Source of the DNA: Polynucleobacter wuianus | Lineage (GTDB): Bacteria; Pseudomonadota; Gammaproteobacteria; Burkholderiales; Burkholderiaceae | DNA: 64,000 bases | Direction: 5' to 3' | NCBI RefSeq assembly: GCF_001659725.1 | Contig: NZ_CP015922.1 | Location: forward strand, 1,054,001 to 1,118,000 | Shown: positions 17,344 through 27,043 of the stretch, piece after piece | How the letters are laid out: each line of letters begins with the position of its first letter | Numbering within the stretch: position 1 is the stretch's first letter | Position numbers and translations under genes: made by a program | The notes under the pieces: generated by a model | The model's input: only the letters and a program-made list of their open reading frames with translations | What the model was told of the DNA's origin: nothing | Database searches by the model: none

Positions 17344-19002
17344 CTATTTGCCCAACTGGGAAAGCAGCTTACTTGGTGATATAACCTCTTGATCGAGCAC
17401 AATTTCAATTAATGCTCCCTTTTTGCTTGCAAGTGCCTTAGCAAAGATAGGCGCAAACTCTTCTGTCTTGGTAATCCGATAGCCGGGCATCCCAAAGCTA
17501 TCTGCAAACTTTACAAAGTCAGGGTTCGTTAAACCAGTCGCAATCACGCGGGACTTAAATTCTCTCTCTTGATGCATACGGATTGTTCCGAGCATACTGT
17601 TGTTAACAATAAAGACAATCGGGAAGGCATCATAGCGCGCTGCAGTTGCTAGCTCCTGACAGTTCATCATAAAATCGCCATCGCCGCAAACTGCAATAGC
17701 CACTTTTTCAGGGCTAACAATCTTTGCAGCAATAGCTGCAGGCAAACCGTAACCCATAGAGCCATTGGCTGGAGCCAATTGAGTTTTATAGGGGCCATAA
17801 GGATAAAAACGGTGCAACCAAGTTGCAAAGTTACCTGCTCCATTTGTGAGAATGGAATCACGAGGGATAGATTTTGGTAATGAGCTCATAATCTGGGCCA
17901 ATTGCATGTCGCCCGGAACGGTCATCGGGCTTGCAAATGCCAAATACTCTGCATGAGCTGCCTTCATTGCCTCCGAATCATGACCCTTAGCCATCCTCAC
18001 TGACTTCAATGCCGCACAGAAATTTTCTGGACTGCAATTGAGCGCAAAATCTGGACGATAAACGCGGCCCAACTCTTCGGGACCAGAAAGTACATGAATT
18101 AAGGTCGCTCTCGTCTGTGGAACAGACAAGATGCTGTAGCCAGCCGTGGTCATTTCTCCTAGGCGCTCACCAATCACAAGAACAACGTCCGCTTCTTGAA
18201 TACGTTTTACTAGGGCTGGATTGGCACCGATTCCTAAATCACCCGCAAATGCTGGATCAAGGTTATCCATGATGTCTTGAGAGCGAAAACTCGTGGCAAT
18301 AGGTACACCTTCGCTATTTGCCCATGCTCTTAAATCTTCACAAGCTGATTGATTCCAGTTACCGCCACCGGCAATCACTATCGGTTTTTTTGCTGTTACA
18401 AAAGCTTGCATTGCTTGAGCAAAAGCATTCGTATCTAAACCCGGTTGCACAATATGTGCAGGCTTGACTGGGTTTTCTTGTCCAGACATATACAGAACGT
18501 CTTCGGGCAACGCCAAAACTACGGGACCTTTACGGCCTGCCTGTGCCACATGAAATGCATGGGAAACAAATTCATCAATGCGGTCTACACGATCAATGCT
18601 CCCTACCCACTTTGCGCATTCGGAATACATGCGGCGATAGTCAATTTCTTGAAACGCTTCGCGCTCCACCATATCAGTGCCAACTTGACCTACCAATAAC
18701 ACCATTGGAGTTGAATCTTGATAAGCGGTGTGCATACCAATCATCGCATTGGATGCGCCCGGTCCACGGGTAACCATCACTACACCTGACTGACCTGTTA
18801 ATTTAGCGTAGGCCTCTGCCATATACGCAGCACCACCTTCTTGCCGACAGGTAATAAAACGAAAGTTGGAGTGATCCACCAAACCATTTAATAGAGGCAA
18901 GAAACTTTCGCCAGGAACGCCAAAGGCAGTATCTACTCCCTGCCTGACAAGTGCGTTTGCCAGAATTTGGCCACCGTTAAGCATCATGCTTGGCGTCTCC
19001 AT
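17344..19002 (-). CDS. Thiamine-pyrophosphate-dependent enzyme (acetolactate-synthase-like)
   Basis: A 552-aa protein with the three-domain POX/ALS layout. The N-terminal pyrimidine-binding domain carries the catalytic Glu55 in TCRQEGGAAYMAEAYAK. A central Rossmann domain with VIAGGGNW follows, then a C-terminal domain with the TPP/Mg motif from CGDGDFMMNC to IVNN. The ALS-specific activity cannot be assigned: no ilvN-like regulatory subunit is adjacent, and many catabolic decarboxylases and lyases share this form. It diverges from an FAH-family hydrolase gene 188 bp away. Confidence 0.85.
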   Translation of the reverse strand: METPSMMLNGGQILANALVRQGVDTAFGVPGESFLPLLNGLVDHSNFRFITCRQEGGAAYMAEAYAKLTGQSGVVMVTRGPGASNAMIGMHTAYQDSTPMVLLVGQVGTDMVEREAFQEIDYRRMYSECAKWVGSIDRVDRIDEFVSHAFHVAQAGRKGPVVLALPEDVLYMSGQENPVKPAHIVQPGLDTNAFAQAMQAFVTAKKPIVIAGGGNWNQSACEDLRAWANSEGVPIATSFRSQDIMDNLDPAFAGDLGIGANPALVKRIQEADVVLVIGERLGEMTTAGYSILSVPQTRATLIHVLSGPEELGRVYRPDFALNCSPENFCAALKSVRMAKGHDSEAMKAAHAEYLAFASPMTVPGDMQLAQIMSSLPKSIPRDSILTNGAGNFATWLHRFYPYGPYKTQLAPANGSMGYGLPAAIAAKIVSPEKVAIAVCGDGDFMMNCQELATAARYDAFPIVFIVNNSMLGTIRMHQEREFKSRVIATGLTNPDFVKFADSFGMPGYRITKTEEFAPIFAKALASKKGALIEIVLDQEVISPSKLLSQLGK

Positions 19003-19190
19003 CGTTTTCTTATGCCTTTTTATTTATGGTGTTCTTTGATAGTGCTTGCTAGAAAGTTATCACACTTTAATCACTCGGGGGCAATCCTAGGGCCTGTTTA
19101 GGCAACCTGCGAGCACTATTAACTGACATATACTGATGGGACTAACAAGAACTAAACCAATCCAATTGGTAATGAATCGGAGATACAGAC

Positions 19191-20060
19191 ATGCGCTTAT
19201 TTGGTTTTAAGGGCTCCAATGGTTATGAGAGTGTTGGAGCACTTTCAAAAGGTAATGCAGACAGCTATATCGATTTATGTGCTACTGACCCCCTTCTCCC
19301 CAAAAACTTACAAGACATGATTCATTCAAAAGAAATCATGGATCGCGCAGCGGCAGCGCTAGCTAATGTCAATGCAGTAGGTGGAAAGCTCAGCGCCATA
19401 ACTTTTAAAGTACCTATCGAAAGACCAGGGAAAATTGTCTGTATGGGCCTGAACTATGCCGACCATGCAAAAGAAGGTGGTAACGCACGGCCCGAGTACC
19501 CGAGTTTTTTCATGCGCGGCCCTAGCTCAATGACCGCACATCTTTCTCCTATCCTGCGCCCCAAAGTTTCAGACAAACTGGATTACGAGGCGGAGTTAGC
19601 TTTTGTTGTTGGTAAAAAAGTGCGGCACCTCACTTTAGACAATGCATTAGATTGCATTGCTGGTTACAGTATTTTTAATGACGGTAGTATTCGCGACTAC
19701 CAGCGCAAGACAACTCAGTGGACGATTGGTAAAAATTTTGATCAGACCGGCGCATTTGGTCCTTGGCTAGTGACGCCTGATGAGCTTCCAAGCGCTTGCC
19801 ATGGACTTAATATTCAATCGCGTTTAAATGGTCAAATCATGCAAAACGCTAACACCAAAGATTTTCTCTGGGGTGTTGCAGAAACCATTGTGTTGATTTC
19901 TGAATGCATGACTTTAGAACCAGGCGATGTAGTGATCACGGGAACCCCTGCAGGTGTTGGCTACGCTAGAACACCCCCTGTCTTTATGAAACCTGGTGAT
20001 ATCTGCGAAATTGAGATTGAATCCATTGGCATTCTGCGTAACAGCATCGCTGACGAATAG
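19191..20060 (+). CDS. Fumarylacetoacetate hydrolase family protein
   Basis: A 289-aa protein. The C-terminal FAH fold (about residues 80-285) shows KIVCMGLNYADHAKE, the metal-site acidic cluster in DYEAELAFVVGKK and FNDGSIRDYQRK, and the end motif GDVVITGTPAGVGYARTPP. Family members are 2-hydroxyhepta-2,4-diene-1,7-dioate isomerases, ureidoglycolate lyases, acylpyruvases and oxaloacetate decarboxylases. The sequence alone does not choose among them. GGAG lies before the ATG. It diverges from the TPP-dependent enzyme gene, so the two could belong to one catabolic route. Confidence 0.87.
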   Translation: MRLFGFKGSNGYESVGALSKGNADSYIDLCATDPLLPKNLQDMIHSKEIMDRAAAALANVNAVGGKLSAITFKVPIERPGKIVCMGLNYADHAKEGGNARPEYPSFFMRGPSSMTAHLSPILRPKVSDKLDYEAELAFVVGKKVRHLTLDNALDCIAGYSIFNDGSIRDYQRKTTQWTIGKNFDQTGAFGPWLVTPDELPSACHGLNIQSRLNGQIMQNANTKDFLWGVAETIVLISECMTLEPGDVVITGTPAGVGYARTPPVFMKPGDICEIEIESIGILRNSIADE

Positions 20061-20157
20061 ATAATTTGCCTTGTCCCCCTTAAATTGGGTATTTTGGACC
20101 TAGTTTAGGGTGATTGATCTGTAAGCAAATCGGCTAAGCAGGCATTAAAATAGCCTC

Positions 20158-21477
20158 ATGATGAAAACGCCAGAACTCCTAGCCCCTGCGGGCAGTCTTC
20201 AAATGCTCGAAACCGCTTTTGATTTTGGAGCGGATGCCATTTATGCCGGACAACCTCGCTACTCCTTGCGAGTTCGTAATAATGATTTCGGCAAAATAGA
20301 AGTTCTCAAACAAGGTATCGATACCGCACATGATTTAGGCAAGAAGTTTTATCTTGTTTCTAACTTATTACCGCACGGCGGCAAGACGCGTACTTACATT
20401 CGAGATATGTCACCCGTTGTAGCACTGAAACCCGATGCACTAATCATGTCTGACCCAGGCCTAATCATGATGGCGCGAGAAGCATGGCCAGATATGCCAA
20501 TTCATTTGTCAGTTCAAGCCAATACAGTTAACGGGGCTTCTGCTAAATTTTGGCGCTCCGTAGGTATCAGTCGCGTCATTTTGTCTCGTGAACTGTCTTT
20601 TGATGAGATTGAAGAGGTTCGCCAAGATTGTCCAGAGATGGAACTTGAAGTATTTGTCCATGGTGCGCTGTGTATCGCCTATTCAGGTCGCTGCCTACTG
20701 TCGGGTTACATGTCTCATCGCGATTCAAATCAAGGGGCTTGCACGAACGCCTGCCGCTGGGATTACAAAGTAAAACCTGGTCAGCAAAACCAAAGTGGTG
20801 ATGTGGTTCTACTCCAGGAAGCCAGAAGGCCGGATGAATTAATGCCGATGGAAGAAGATGAGCATGGTACCTACATCATGAACTCAAAAGATTTGCGTGC
20901 CGTTGAGCATATTGAAAGACTAAGCAAAATGGGTGTGGATTCTTTCAAGATTGAGGGCCGCACTAAATCCCCTTATTACGTTTCACGTACCGTCCAAGCT
21001 TATCGCTCAGCTATTGATGATGCTGTTGCTGGCCGACCCTTTGATACAAGCCTGCTCGGCAATCTTGAGGGTTTAGCAAACCGTGGTTATACCGACGGAT
21101 TTTATGAACGCCATCATGACAAGGACTATCAACTCTACATGCGAGGTTACTCACTCTCAGGCAGAAGCCTGTATGTAGGTGAAACCTTGGATGTTGATCA
21201 AGCTAGCGGTCGTGTAAAAGTGGATGTCAAGAACCGTTTCTCCGTTGGCGATAAGCTCGAAGTAATTGAACCTCACGGCAATCAGGATGTCGTACTGGAT
21301 GCAATGTGGAATATGGCTGGTGAGCCTATCACTGTTGCCCCTGGATCAGGACATTTTGTTTGGATCAAGATATCGCTCAAAGGCAAAAAAGCCTACATCG
21401 CTCGCTATACACATGAGCCTGCACCCGTTGAAACTTCTTCCGCTTGCTCCAGCGGCGAATCTTGTTGCAACGCTTAA
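20158..21477 (+). CDS. trhP: tRNA 5-hydroxyuridine synthesis protein TrhP (peptidase U32 family, YegQ-like)
   Basis: A 439-aa U32-family protein beginning PELLAPAGSLQMLETAFDFG and containing VFVHGALCIAYSGRCLLSGY and GACTNACRW. These four Cys are the usual iron-sulfur ligands. Length and the C-terminal domain match E. coli YegQ/TrhP, which hydroxylates U34 of tRNAs using prephenate. The shorter UbiU/UbiV relatives lack this C-terminal part. A Cys-rich tail (SSACSSGESCCNA) ends the protein. A small membrane-protein gene follows after 15 bp. Confidence 0.88.
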   Translation: MMKTPELLAPAGSLQMLETAFDFGADAIYAGQPRYSLRVRNNDFGKIEVLKQGIDTAHDLGKKFYLVSNLLPHGGKTRTYIRDMSPVVALKPDALIMSDPGLIMMAREAWPDMPIHLSVQANTVNGASAKFWRSVGISRVILSRELSFDEIEEVRQDCPEMELEVFVHGALCIAYSGRCLLSGYMSHRDSNQGACTNACRWDYKVKPGQQNQSGDVVLLQEARRPDELMPMEEDEHGTYIMNSKDLRAVEHIERLSKMGVDSFKIEGRTKSPYYVSRTVQAYRSAIDDAVAGRPFDTSLLGNLEGLANRGYTDGFYERHHDKDYQLYMRGYSLSGRSLYVGETLDVDQASGRVKVDVKNRFSVGDKLEVIEPHGNQDVVLDAMWNMAGEPITVAPGSGHFVWIKISLKGKKAYIARYTHEPAPVETSSACSSGESCCNA

Positions 21478-21492
21478 ATATTTAATTCTTAT

Positions 21493-22020
21493 ATGACCAA
21501 TACCTCGACTACGTCTCCAATAAAACATAGCTTTAAGGAAGGATTAATAGAGGAGGCCAAAAAGGCATTTGCCCTAACGGTTTATTTTGGAACCTGGTTT
21601 TGCTCCTTAACTTTTCTGGCTTTGACCTCTCTTGATGAGCGACCTATTCCATTGGCTCCATTTGGGATGTCCTTAATTAAAGCAGCATTATGTGCAAAAT
21701 TTATGCTGATCGCTCAAGCGGTATTTCCAATTAAGGTCGACAAGAACAATGGGATTATCAAATCTCTTTTTATTGAATCAATGCTGTACTTAATTATTGT
21801 TCTCATGCTGAACTATCTAGAGGCTGGTATCGATGGGCTTATTCATGGAAAAGAGTTTTTAATCTCCATGACTGCATTTGGCCAAAATAATCCGCTGCGT
21901 GTTTTTGCAATGGCAATGGTTTATTGGTTAATTGTTTGGCCCTACTTAGTGTTCATTGGTATGAAACTCAAGCTTGGGTCAAACGCTACTGTAGCCATTC
22001 TATTTGGCTCCAAATCCTAA
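21493..22020 (+). CDS. Predicted four-helix inner-membrane protein
   Basis: A 175-aa protein with about four hydrophobic segments (roughly residues 26-46, 60-78, 90-108 and 138-158) and a hydrophilic, basic N-terminus. I do not recognise a family. It lies 15 bp after trhP and overlaps the following beta-barrel ORF if that one starts at TTG 22004, so the three may be co-transcribed. The function is unknown. Confidence 0.75.
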   Translation: MTNTSTTSPIKHSFKEGLIEEAKKAFALTVYFGTWFCSLTFLALTSLDERPIPLAPFGMSLIKAALCAKFMLIAQAVFPIKVDKNNGIIKSLFIESMLYLIIVLMLNYLEAGIDGLIHGKEFLISMTAFGQNNPLRVFAMAMVYWLIVWPYLVFIGMKLKLGSNATVAILFGSKS

Positions 22021-22939
22021 CTTGATCCTGTATTACAAACTAACCAGCAAGACCAAACTCCCTGCCGGTCGCTTTCTAAGCCTGCTATTTGGGGCTTTGC
22101 TAGCATTCGCCTCCATCAGTTCATATGCTCAAGAGATCGAGGCACGCGCCTATTCCAATGCACCGATTGGCATGAGCTTTGTCACTGGTGGAATTGCACA
22201 AGCTAAGAGTGGTTCTTACACTCTGAATACTCAAGCACTTAGCCTCACACATGTGATTGATGTTGCAGGTCAATCTGGCAGACTCACCTTGGTTGTGCCT
22301 TATTCAGAGCTCACAGGTACTGGTCGGGTTGGCGGACAAACCATTAACGCCTCTGCCGAAGGTTTATCCGATCCGATGATCAAAGCTTCTGTCAATCTCT
22401 ATGGCGCTCCCGCTCTAACAAATAGTGAGTTCCAGAACTACCAACAAGACCTCATTATTGGGGCGAGCATTGCTGCGACCATCCCATGGGGCGAGTACAA
22501 CAACAATCAAATGATTAATGTTGGCGCCAATCGCTCTTTGATTCAGCCAGCCATGGGATTTTCTCAAGCCGTCGGCCCATGGAGACTAGAACTTGCTGGC
22601 ATGGCAACGATTTACACCAGTAATACCAGTTATTTGGGTAGTAATACCCTTTCACAGAATCCAATCTACTCTGGCGAAACCCATGTAATTTATTACTTCC
22701 CCAATACCGCATGGATTTCAGCTGATGCAACATACTATACGGGCGGGCAAACCTATATCAACGGTAATCCAGTCAATGGCGTTCAAGAAAACTGGCGCTT
22801 TGGTAGCACCCTTTCCTATCCAATTAATAAACAGAACTCCATTCGCCTCAGTGGTAGCAAAGGGGTCTATTCGCGCACGGATACAAGCTATAACGCAGTT
22901 GGGATATCTTGGCAGTATCGCTGGGGTGGCACACCCTAG
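22004..22939 (+). CDS. Predicted outer-membrane beta-barrel protein (MetA-pathway phenol-degradation family-like)
   Basis: About 311 aa. A hydrophobic signal core (FLSLLFGALLAFASISSYA) with AxA-type cleavage is followed by repeated amphipathic strands ending in aromatic residues, finishing ISWQYRWGGTP. The layout resembles the transporter/MetA-pathway family of outer-membrane barrels. No ATG precedes the signal peptide. The start must be TTG 22004 (overlapping the upstream gene by 17 bp) or TTG 22022, just after its stop. Neither has a clear Shine-Dalgarno. The substrate is unknown. Confidence 0.75.
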   Translation: MAPNPNLILYYKLTSKTKLPAGRFLSLLFGALLAFASISSYAQEIEARAYSNAPIGMSFVTGGIAQAKSGSYTLNTQALSLTHVIDVAGQSGRLTLVVPYSELTGTGRVGGQTINASAEGLSDPMIKASVNLYGAPALTNSEFQNYQQDLIIGASIAATIPWGEYNNNQMINVGANRSLIQPAMGFSQAVGPWRLELAGMATIYTSNTSYLGSNTLSQNPIYSGETHVIYYFPNTAWISADATYYTGGQTYINGNPVNGVQENWRFGSTLSYPINKQNSIRLSGSKGVYSRTDTSYNAVGISWQYRWGGTP

Positions 22940-23006
22940 GTGAGGCATGGCTAGGATGGCTACAATAATCAAAACAGCCTTTTAATCATCATTATTCGAG
23001 ACAACA

Positions 23007-24755
23007 ATGAGCTCTAAGCCTAAAGATAATAAAACCCCACCTGAGACCGGTTTACGAAAAGGTTTAACAAGTTATGGTGATAAAGGCTTCTCGCTCTTTT
23101 TGCGCAAGGCATTTATCAAAGGTGCCGGCTACACAAATAGTGCTTTGGATAGACCAGTGATTGGCATTATCAATACTGGTAGCGCCTATAACCCTTGTCA
23201 CGGAAATATGCCCCAACTATTAGAGGCTGTTAAACGTGGTGTGATGTTGGCTGGCGGCCTTTCCATGGAGTTCCCCACAATTTCCATTCATGAGAGTTTT
23301 GCCGCCCCAACCAGTATGTATTTGCGCAATCTCATGTCTATGGATACTGAAGAGATGCTACGTGCACAACCAATGGATGCCGTAGTGATGATTGGCGGTT
23401 GCGATAAGACTGTTCCCGCTCAAATGATGGGCGCAGCATCTGCTGGTCTGCCAGCGATTCAATTGATTACAGGGTCCATGCTGACTGGCTCTCATCGCAG
23501 CGAACGGGTTGGTGCGTGCACAGACTGTCGTCGCTACTGGGGCAAGTTCCGTGCCGGCGAGATTGATGAAACAGAAAAAGATGAAGTGAATGACCAGTTG
23601 GTTGCTAGCGTAGGTACCTGCTCAGTCATGGGTACTGCTAGCACGATGGCTTGCATCTCTGAAGCGCTGGGAATGACTGTGCCGGGTGGAGCAACACCGC
23701 CTGCAGTCACAGCAGATCGTATCCGGGTTGCTGAAGAAACGGGTGCATGCGCAGTGCAGATGGCAAAAGAGGGGTTAACCATCGACAAAATACTCACTGC
23801 CGATGCATTCGAGAATGCCATGCGTGTCTTACTTGCAATTGGCGGATCAACCAACGGTATTGTTCACCTAGCTGCCATTGCTGGACGCATGGGTCTAGAG
23901 ATAGATTTAGATGCGCTCGACAAAATGGGTAATGAGACTCCGGTCTTGGTCGACTTAAAGCCTTCAGGCGATCATTACATGGAAAACTTTCATGATGCTG
24001 GTGGTATGACGACACTTTTAAGAGAGCTCAAGCCACTTTTAAAGCTAAACACTATGACGGTTACCGGTAGAACACTTGGCGAAGAGATTGATGCAGGACC
24101 TCCAAGCTTTAAACAAGATGTCGTTCGTAAAATTGATAATCCAATTTATCCACGCGGCAGTATTGCAGTACTTCATGGCAATCTTGCTCCTGGCGGCGCC
24201 ATCATCAAGCAGTCCGCTGCTAATGAAAAACTAATGGAGCACGAGGGTCGTGCTGTTGTCTTTGAAAACTCAGAAGACTTAGCAAACCGAATTGATAGTC
24301 CAGACTTAGATGTCTCGGCAGATGACATCATCGTCCTTAAAAATATTGGACCTAAAGGTGCACCAGGAATGCCAGAGGCTGGATATATTCCAATACCGAT
24401 GAAGCTAGCGCGTGCTGGCGTAAAGGATATCGTACGTATCTCTGATGGTCGAATGAGTGGCACTGCTTTTGGAACCATTGTGTTGCACGTGACCCCTGAA
24501 TCCGCTATCGGTGGCCCTTTGGCTTATGTGCGCAACGGCGATCGCATTCGACTCAGCGTTCAAAACCGCGAGATCAGCCTGCTAATATCGGATGAAGAGT
24601 TAGCAAAGCGTGCAAATGAGAATCCCATTACCCCGCCTACAGCCGAACGAGGTTATAAAAAGCTTTTCCTCGATACGGTTACCCAAGCAGATAAGGGCGT
24701 GGACTTTGACTTCTTGAGGGCCGCTAAGATGGTGGGCAAGACACCTAGCAAGTAA
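23007..24755 (+). CDS. IlvD/Edd family dehydratase (sugar-acid dehydratase-like)
   Basis: A 582-aa Fe-S dehydratase with the conserved cysteines in NPCHGNM, IGGCDKTVPAQ and VGTCSVMGTASTM, plus GGSTNGIVHL and the C-terminal SDGRMSGTAFGTIVLHV. Dihydroxyacid dehydratase (branched-chain amino acids) and sugar-acid dehydratases (arabonate, xylonate, gluconate) share this fold. CTDCRRYWGKFRAGEID and the overall length lean towards the sugar-acid branch, and no other ilv gene is nearby. I therefore do not call it ilvD. A gluconate- or arabonate-type activity is a guess. Confidence 0.82.
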   Translation: MSSKPKDNKTPPETGLRKGLTSYGDKGFSLFLRKAFIKGAGYTNSALDRPVIGIINTGSAYNPCHGNMPQLLEAVKRGVMLAGGLSMEFPTISIHESFAAPTSMYLRNLMSMDTEEMLRAQPMDAVVMIGGCDKTVPAQMMGAASAGLPAIQLITGSMLTGSHRSERVGACTDCRRYWGKFRAGEIDETEKDEVNDQLVASVGTCSVMGTASTMACISEALGMTVPGGATPPAVTADRIRVAEETGACAVQMAKEGLTIDKILTADAFENAMRVLLAIGGSTNGIVHLAAIAGRMGLEIDLDALDKMGNETPVLVDLKPSGDHYMENFHDAGGMTTLLRELKPLLKLNTMTVTGRTLGEEIDAGPPSFKQDVVRKIDNPIYPRGSIAVLHGNLAPGGAIIKQSAANEKLMEHEGRAVVFENSEDLANRIDSPDLDVSADDIIVLKNIGPKGAPGMPEAGYIPIPMKLARAGVKDIVRISDGRMSGTAFGTIVLHVTPESAIGGPLAYVRNGDRIRLSVQNREISLLISDEELAKRANENPITPPTAERGYKKLFLDTVTQADKGVDFDFLRAAKMVGKTPSK

Positions 24756-24785
24756 TCATGTATCTAGTATTAGACAGCAGAGAAC

Positions 24786-26456
24786 TCAAATATTTCGGAG
24801 TTCACGGCGCAGGATCTTACCAACATTGGACTTAGGAAGCTCGTGAATAAAGACGACTTTTCTAGGTCGCTTATAACTAGTGAGATGCTCTTTGCAGTAT
24901 TGCAAAATGTCGGACTCAGTGATGTGGTGATTTGATTTGACAACATAAGCCTTCACTATCTCACCCAACTTGCGGTGTGGAACGCCAATGACTGCGCACT
25001 CTTTAATTCCCTGCATTTGAGATAAAACATCCTCCACATCATTTGGGAATACCTTAAAGCCAGCCACCACAATCATGTCTTTTTTACGATCTACGATTTG
25101 GATATGTCCTTCTGGAGTAATGAGACCTATATCTCCAGATTTGAAGTACCCGTCTTTAGTCATGCAGTGCGAAGTTTCTTCAGGTTTATTCCAGTAGCCT
25201 GCCATGACTTGGGGGCCCTTAATACAAATCTCACCAGGAGTGCCTTGTAAAAGCTCTACTTCATCATCATCCAAAATCACGACATCAGTGCTCGGCATGG
25301 GCATGCCGATATGCCCTGTGAAATGGCGCTCTAGAGGGCTGTTGACGCAAACCACCGGTGAAGTTTCAGAGAGGCCATAGCCTTGAGCTATCGGGCAGCC
25401 AGTCAGTGCCTGCCAATGATCGGCAGTTTTCTTATGCACTGCCATGCCACCACCAATCGTGACTAATAAATTGGGAAGCTTGACCCGTTTAAATTCAGGA
25501 CGGTGTATCAATGCATGAAAGAGTGTATTGACACCTGGGAAGATATTAATCTGAGGATGCTTCATTAATGACTTAATGAAGCCATCGATATCTCGTGGGT
25601 TTGCAACCAATACCAATAAACCGCCCTTAGCAATTCCCAAAAGTGCGCATGCTGTTAAGGCAAAGATATGCGTCATGGGTAAGGCGCATAAGAAATTCAG
25701 CTGCTGATCAGGTTTGTGTTTTAAACCTGGGTTTAACCAGGCTTCAATCTGAATTACATTTGAGAGAATATTGCGATGGAGCAAAACTGCCCCTTTGGAT
25801 GTACCAGTTGTGCCGCCGGTGTATTGCAAAAAGGCAATATCATCTAACCCAATTACTGGCTTATGAAAAACATGTTGACTCCCTATCTCAAGCGTCTCTT
25901 TAAATTGAATATGCTGCAGATCCCAAGCAGGAATCATCTTTTTAATATTACGCGCCACCCAATTAACAATGGAGCCCTTAATACCCAATAACTCACCAGG
26001 ACTACTAATAATGACCTGCTTTAGTGGAGTTTGTTCTGCAATCTGCTGATAGGTATTGGCAAAGTTTTCCATCATGATCAAGACACTGGAACCACTGTCG
26101 TGTAGTTGAGCTTCGAGCTCACGTGGGGTATAGAGCGGATTGATATTGACAACCACATAGCCTGCTCGCAAGGTACCCAACATCGCGATGATGTATTCAA
26201 TGACGTTTGGGTACATTAGCGCTACACGAGCACCCTTTTCTAAACCCAAAGTGTGTAAATAAGAAGCGAAGTCTCTTGAAAGTCGATCGATCTGCCTGTA
26301 GGTGAAAAACTTGCTCATCGACTCTACTGCTTTGCGATTACCGAAGCGCTCAAAACATTCCTCTAAAAATTCAGTGAGAGAGGCATAAGAAGGCTCTCCA
26401 ATCTCAGAGGGGACCCCATCAGGATAATTCTTTAGCCAAGGTTTTGAGTTACTCAT
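24786..26456 (-). CDS. fadD: Long-chain fatty-acid--CoA ligase (AMP-forming)
   Basis: A 556-aa ANL-superfamily enzyme. The P-loop is LQYTGGTTGTSKGAVLLH, the A5 motif GYGLSETSPVV, the hinge region IVDRKKDMIVVAGFKVFPND, and the C-terminal catalytic Lys sits in PKSNVGKILRREL. The sequence pattern and length match FadD. It activates fatty acids to acyl-CoA at the inner membrane for beta-oxidation. It converges on the IlvD/Edd gene and starts 18 bp downstream of the nucleosidase stop, possibly in one unit. Confidence 0.88.
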   Translation of the reverse strand: MSNSKPWLKNYPDGVPSEIGEPSYASLTEFLEECFERFGNRKAVESMSKFFTYRQIDRLSRDFASYLHTLGLEKGARVALMYPNVIEYIIAMLGTLRAGYVVVNINPLYTPRELEAQLHDSGSSVLIMMENFANTYQQIAEQTPLKQVIISSPGELLGIKGSIVNWVARNIKKMIPAWDLQHIQFKETLEIGSQHVFHKPVIGLDDIAFLQYTGGTTGTSKGAVLLHRNILSNVIQIEAWLNPGLKHKPDQQLNFLCALPMTHIFALTACALLGIAKGGLLVLVANPRDIDGFIKSLMKHPQINIFPGVNTLFHALIHRPEFKRVKLPNLLVTIGGGMAVHKKTADHWQALTGCPIAQGYGLSETSPVVCVNSPLERHFTGHIGMPMPSTDVVILDDDEVELLQGTPGEICIKGPQVMAGYWNKPEETSHCMTKDGYFKSGDIGLITPEGHIQIVDRKKDMIVVAGFKVFPNDVEDVLSQMQGIKECAVIGVPHRKLGEIVKAYVVKSNHHITESDILQYCKEHLTSYKRPRKVVFIHELPKSNVGKILRRELRNI

Positions 26457-26474
26457 ACTCTTTATGATTCAGCA

Positions 26475-27041
26475 CTAGCTCAATAACTGCTTGAGTCGAT
26501 CGATAAATAAATCTTGGCCTTGATTGACTTTATCCTGCCAATCATTTGCCGAGTTTTCGTTAGCATCATCGGTAATATATTTGAGTGCTTGCCAGGGAAT
26601 ATCATGCTGGTGGGCTGTGGCGGCAATAGCAAATAACTCCATATCCACCACATCAACCCCTTGAGACTGAAGCCAAGGATCATGTGAGGTAACAAAGCTA
26701 TCGCCGGTACCACAAACGTATTTCCCAAAAGAGAGATATTGAGAAGGCTTATTACAAAAAGGCGTTTGCCCACGAGGAGCCAAAGGCTCGGTATTCATAT
26801 CACGCTGAATGACCTTCGCAATATCTAATAAGCCATGGAGTTGAGAATTGACTTTGCCAGCGGTACCAAAATTAATAATGTGCTGCGGAGCATATTGATG
26901 AATCGCTTTGATACTCGCAATCGTGGCGTTGATCTTGCCAATGCCGGAATAGACTATATCCACGCCCAATGGAAGTGCCGAGCGCTTGAGCTCGCTCTCT
27001 AATGCGGTAATAATGAGGTAATTCGTTTTCATGTCTGCCAT
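26475..27041 (-). CDS. Nucleosidase of the MTA/SAH nucleosidase-phosphorylase family
   Basis: A 188-aa protein of the PNP/UDP phosphorylase fold, shorter than the ~230-aa MTA/SAH nucleosidase. Family residues are visible: Glu in TALESEL, the SGIGKINA loop, the INFGTAGKV phosphate-loop equivalent, VDMELFAIA (ribose-binding Met-Glu) and the catalytic Asp in YITDDANEN. Likely reaction: release of adenine from methylthioadenosine or S-adenosylhomocysteine. Its ATG lies two bases from that of apt on the other strand, and apt recycles adenine, so a salvage pair is a good inference. An in-frame ATG at 27032 is an alternative start. Confidence 0.8.
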   Translation of the reverse strand: MADMKTNYLIITALESELKRSALPLGVDIVYSGIGKINATIASIKAIHQYAPQHIINFGTAGKVNSQLHGLLDIAKVIQRDMNTEPLAPRGQTPFCNKPSQYLSFGKYVCGTGDSFVTSHDPWLQSQGVDVVDMELFAIAATAHQHDIPWQALKYITDDANENSANDWQDKVNQGQDLFIDRLKQLLS

Positions 27042-27043
27042 AT

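Noticed and set aside
23007..24755. Calling the Fe-S dehydratase ilvD
   Set aside because: No branched-chain amino acid genes nearby and motifs lean towards the sugar-acid branch; family-level name kept.
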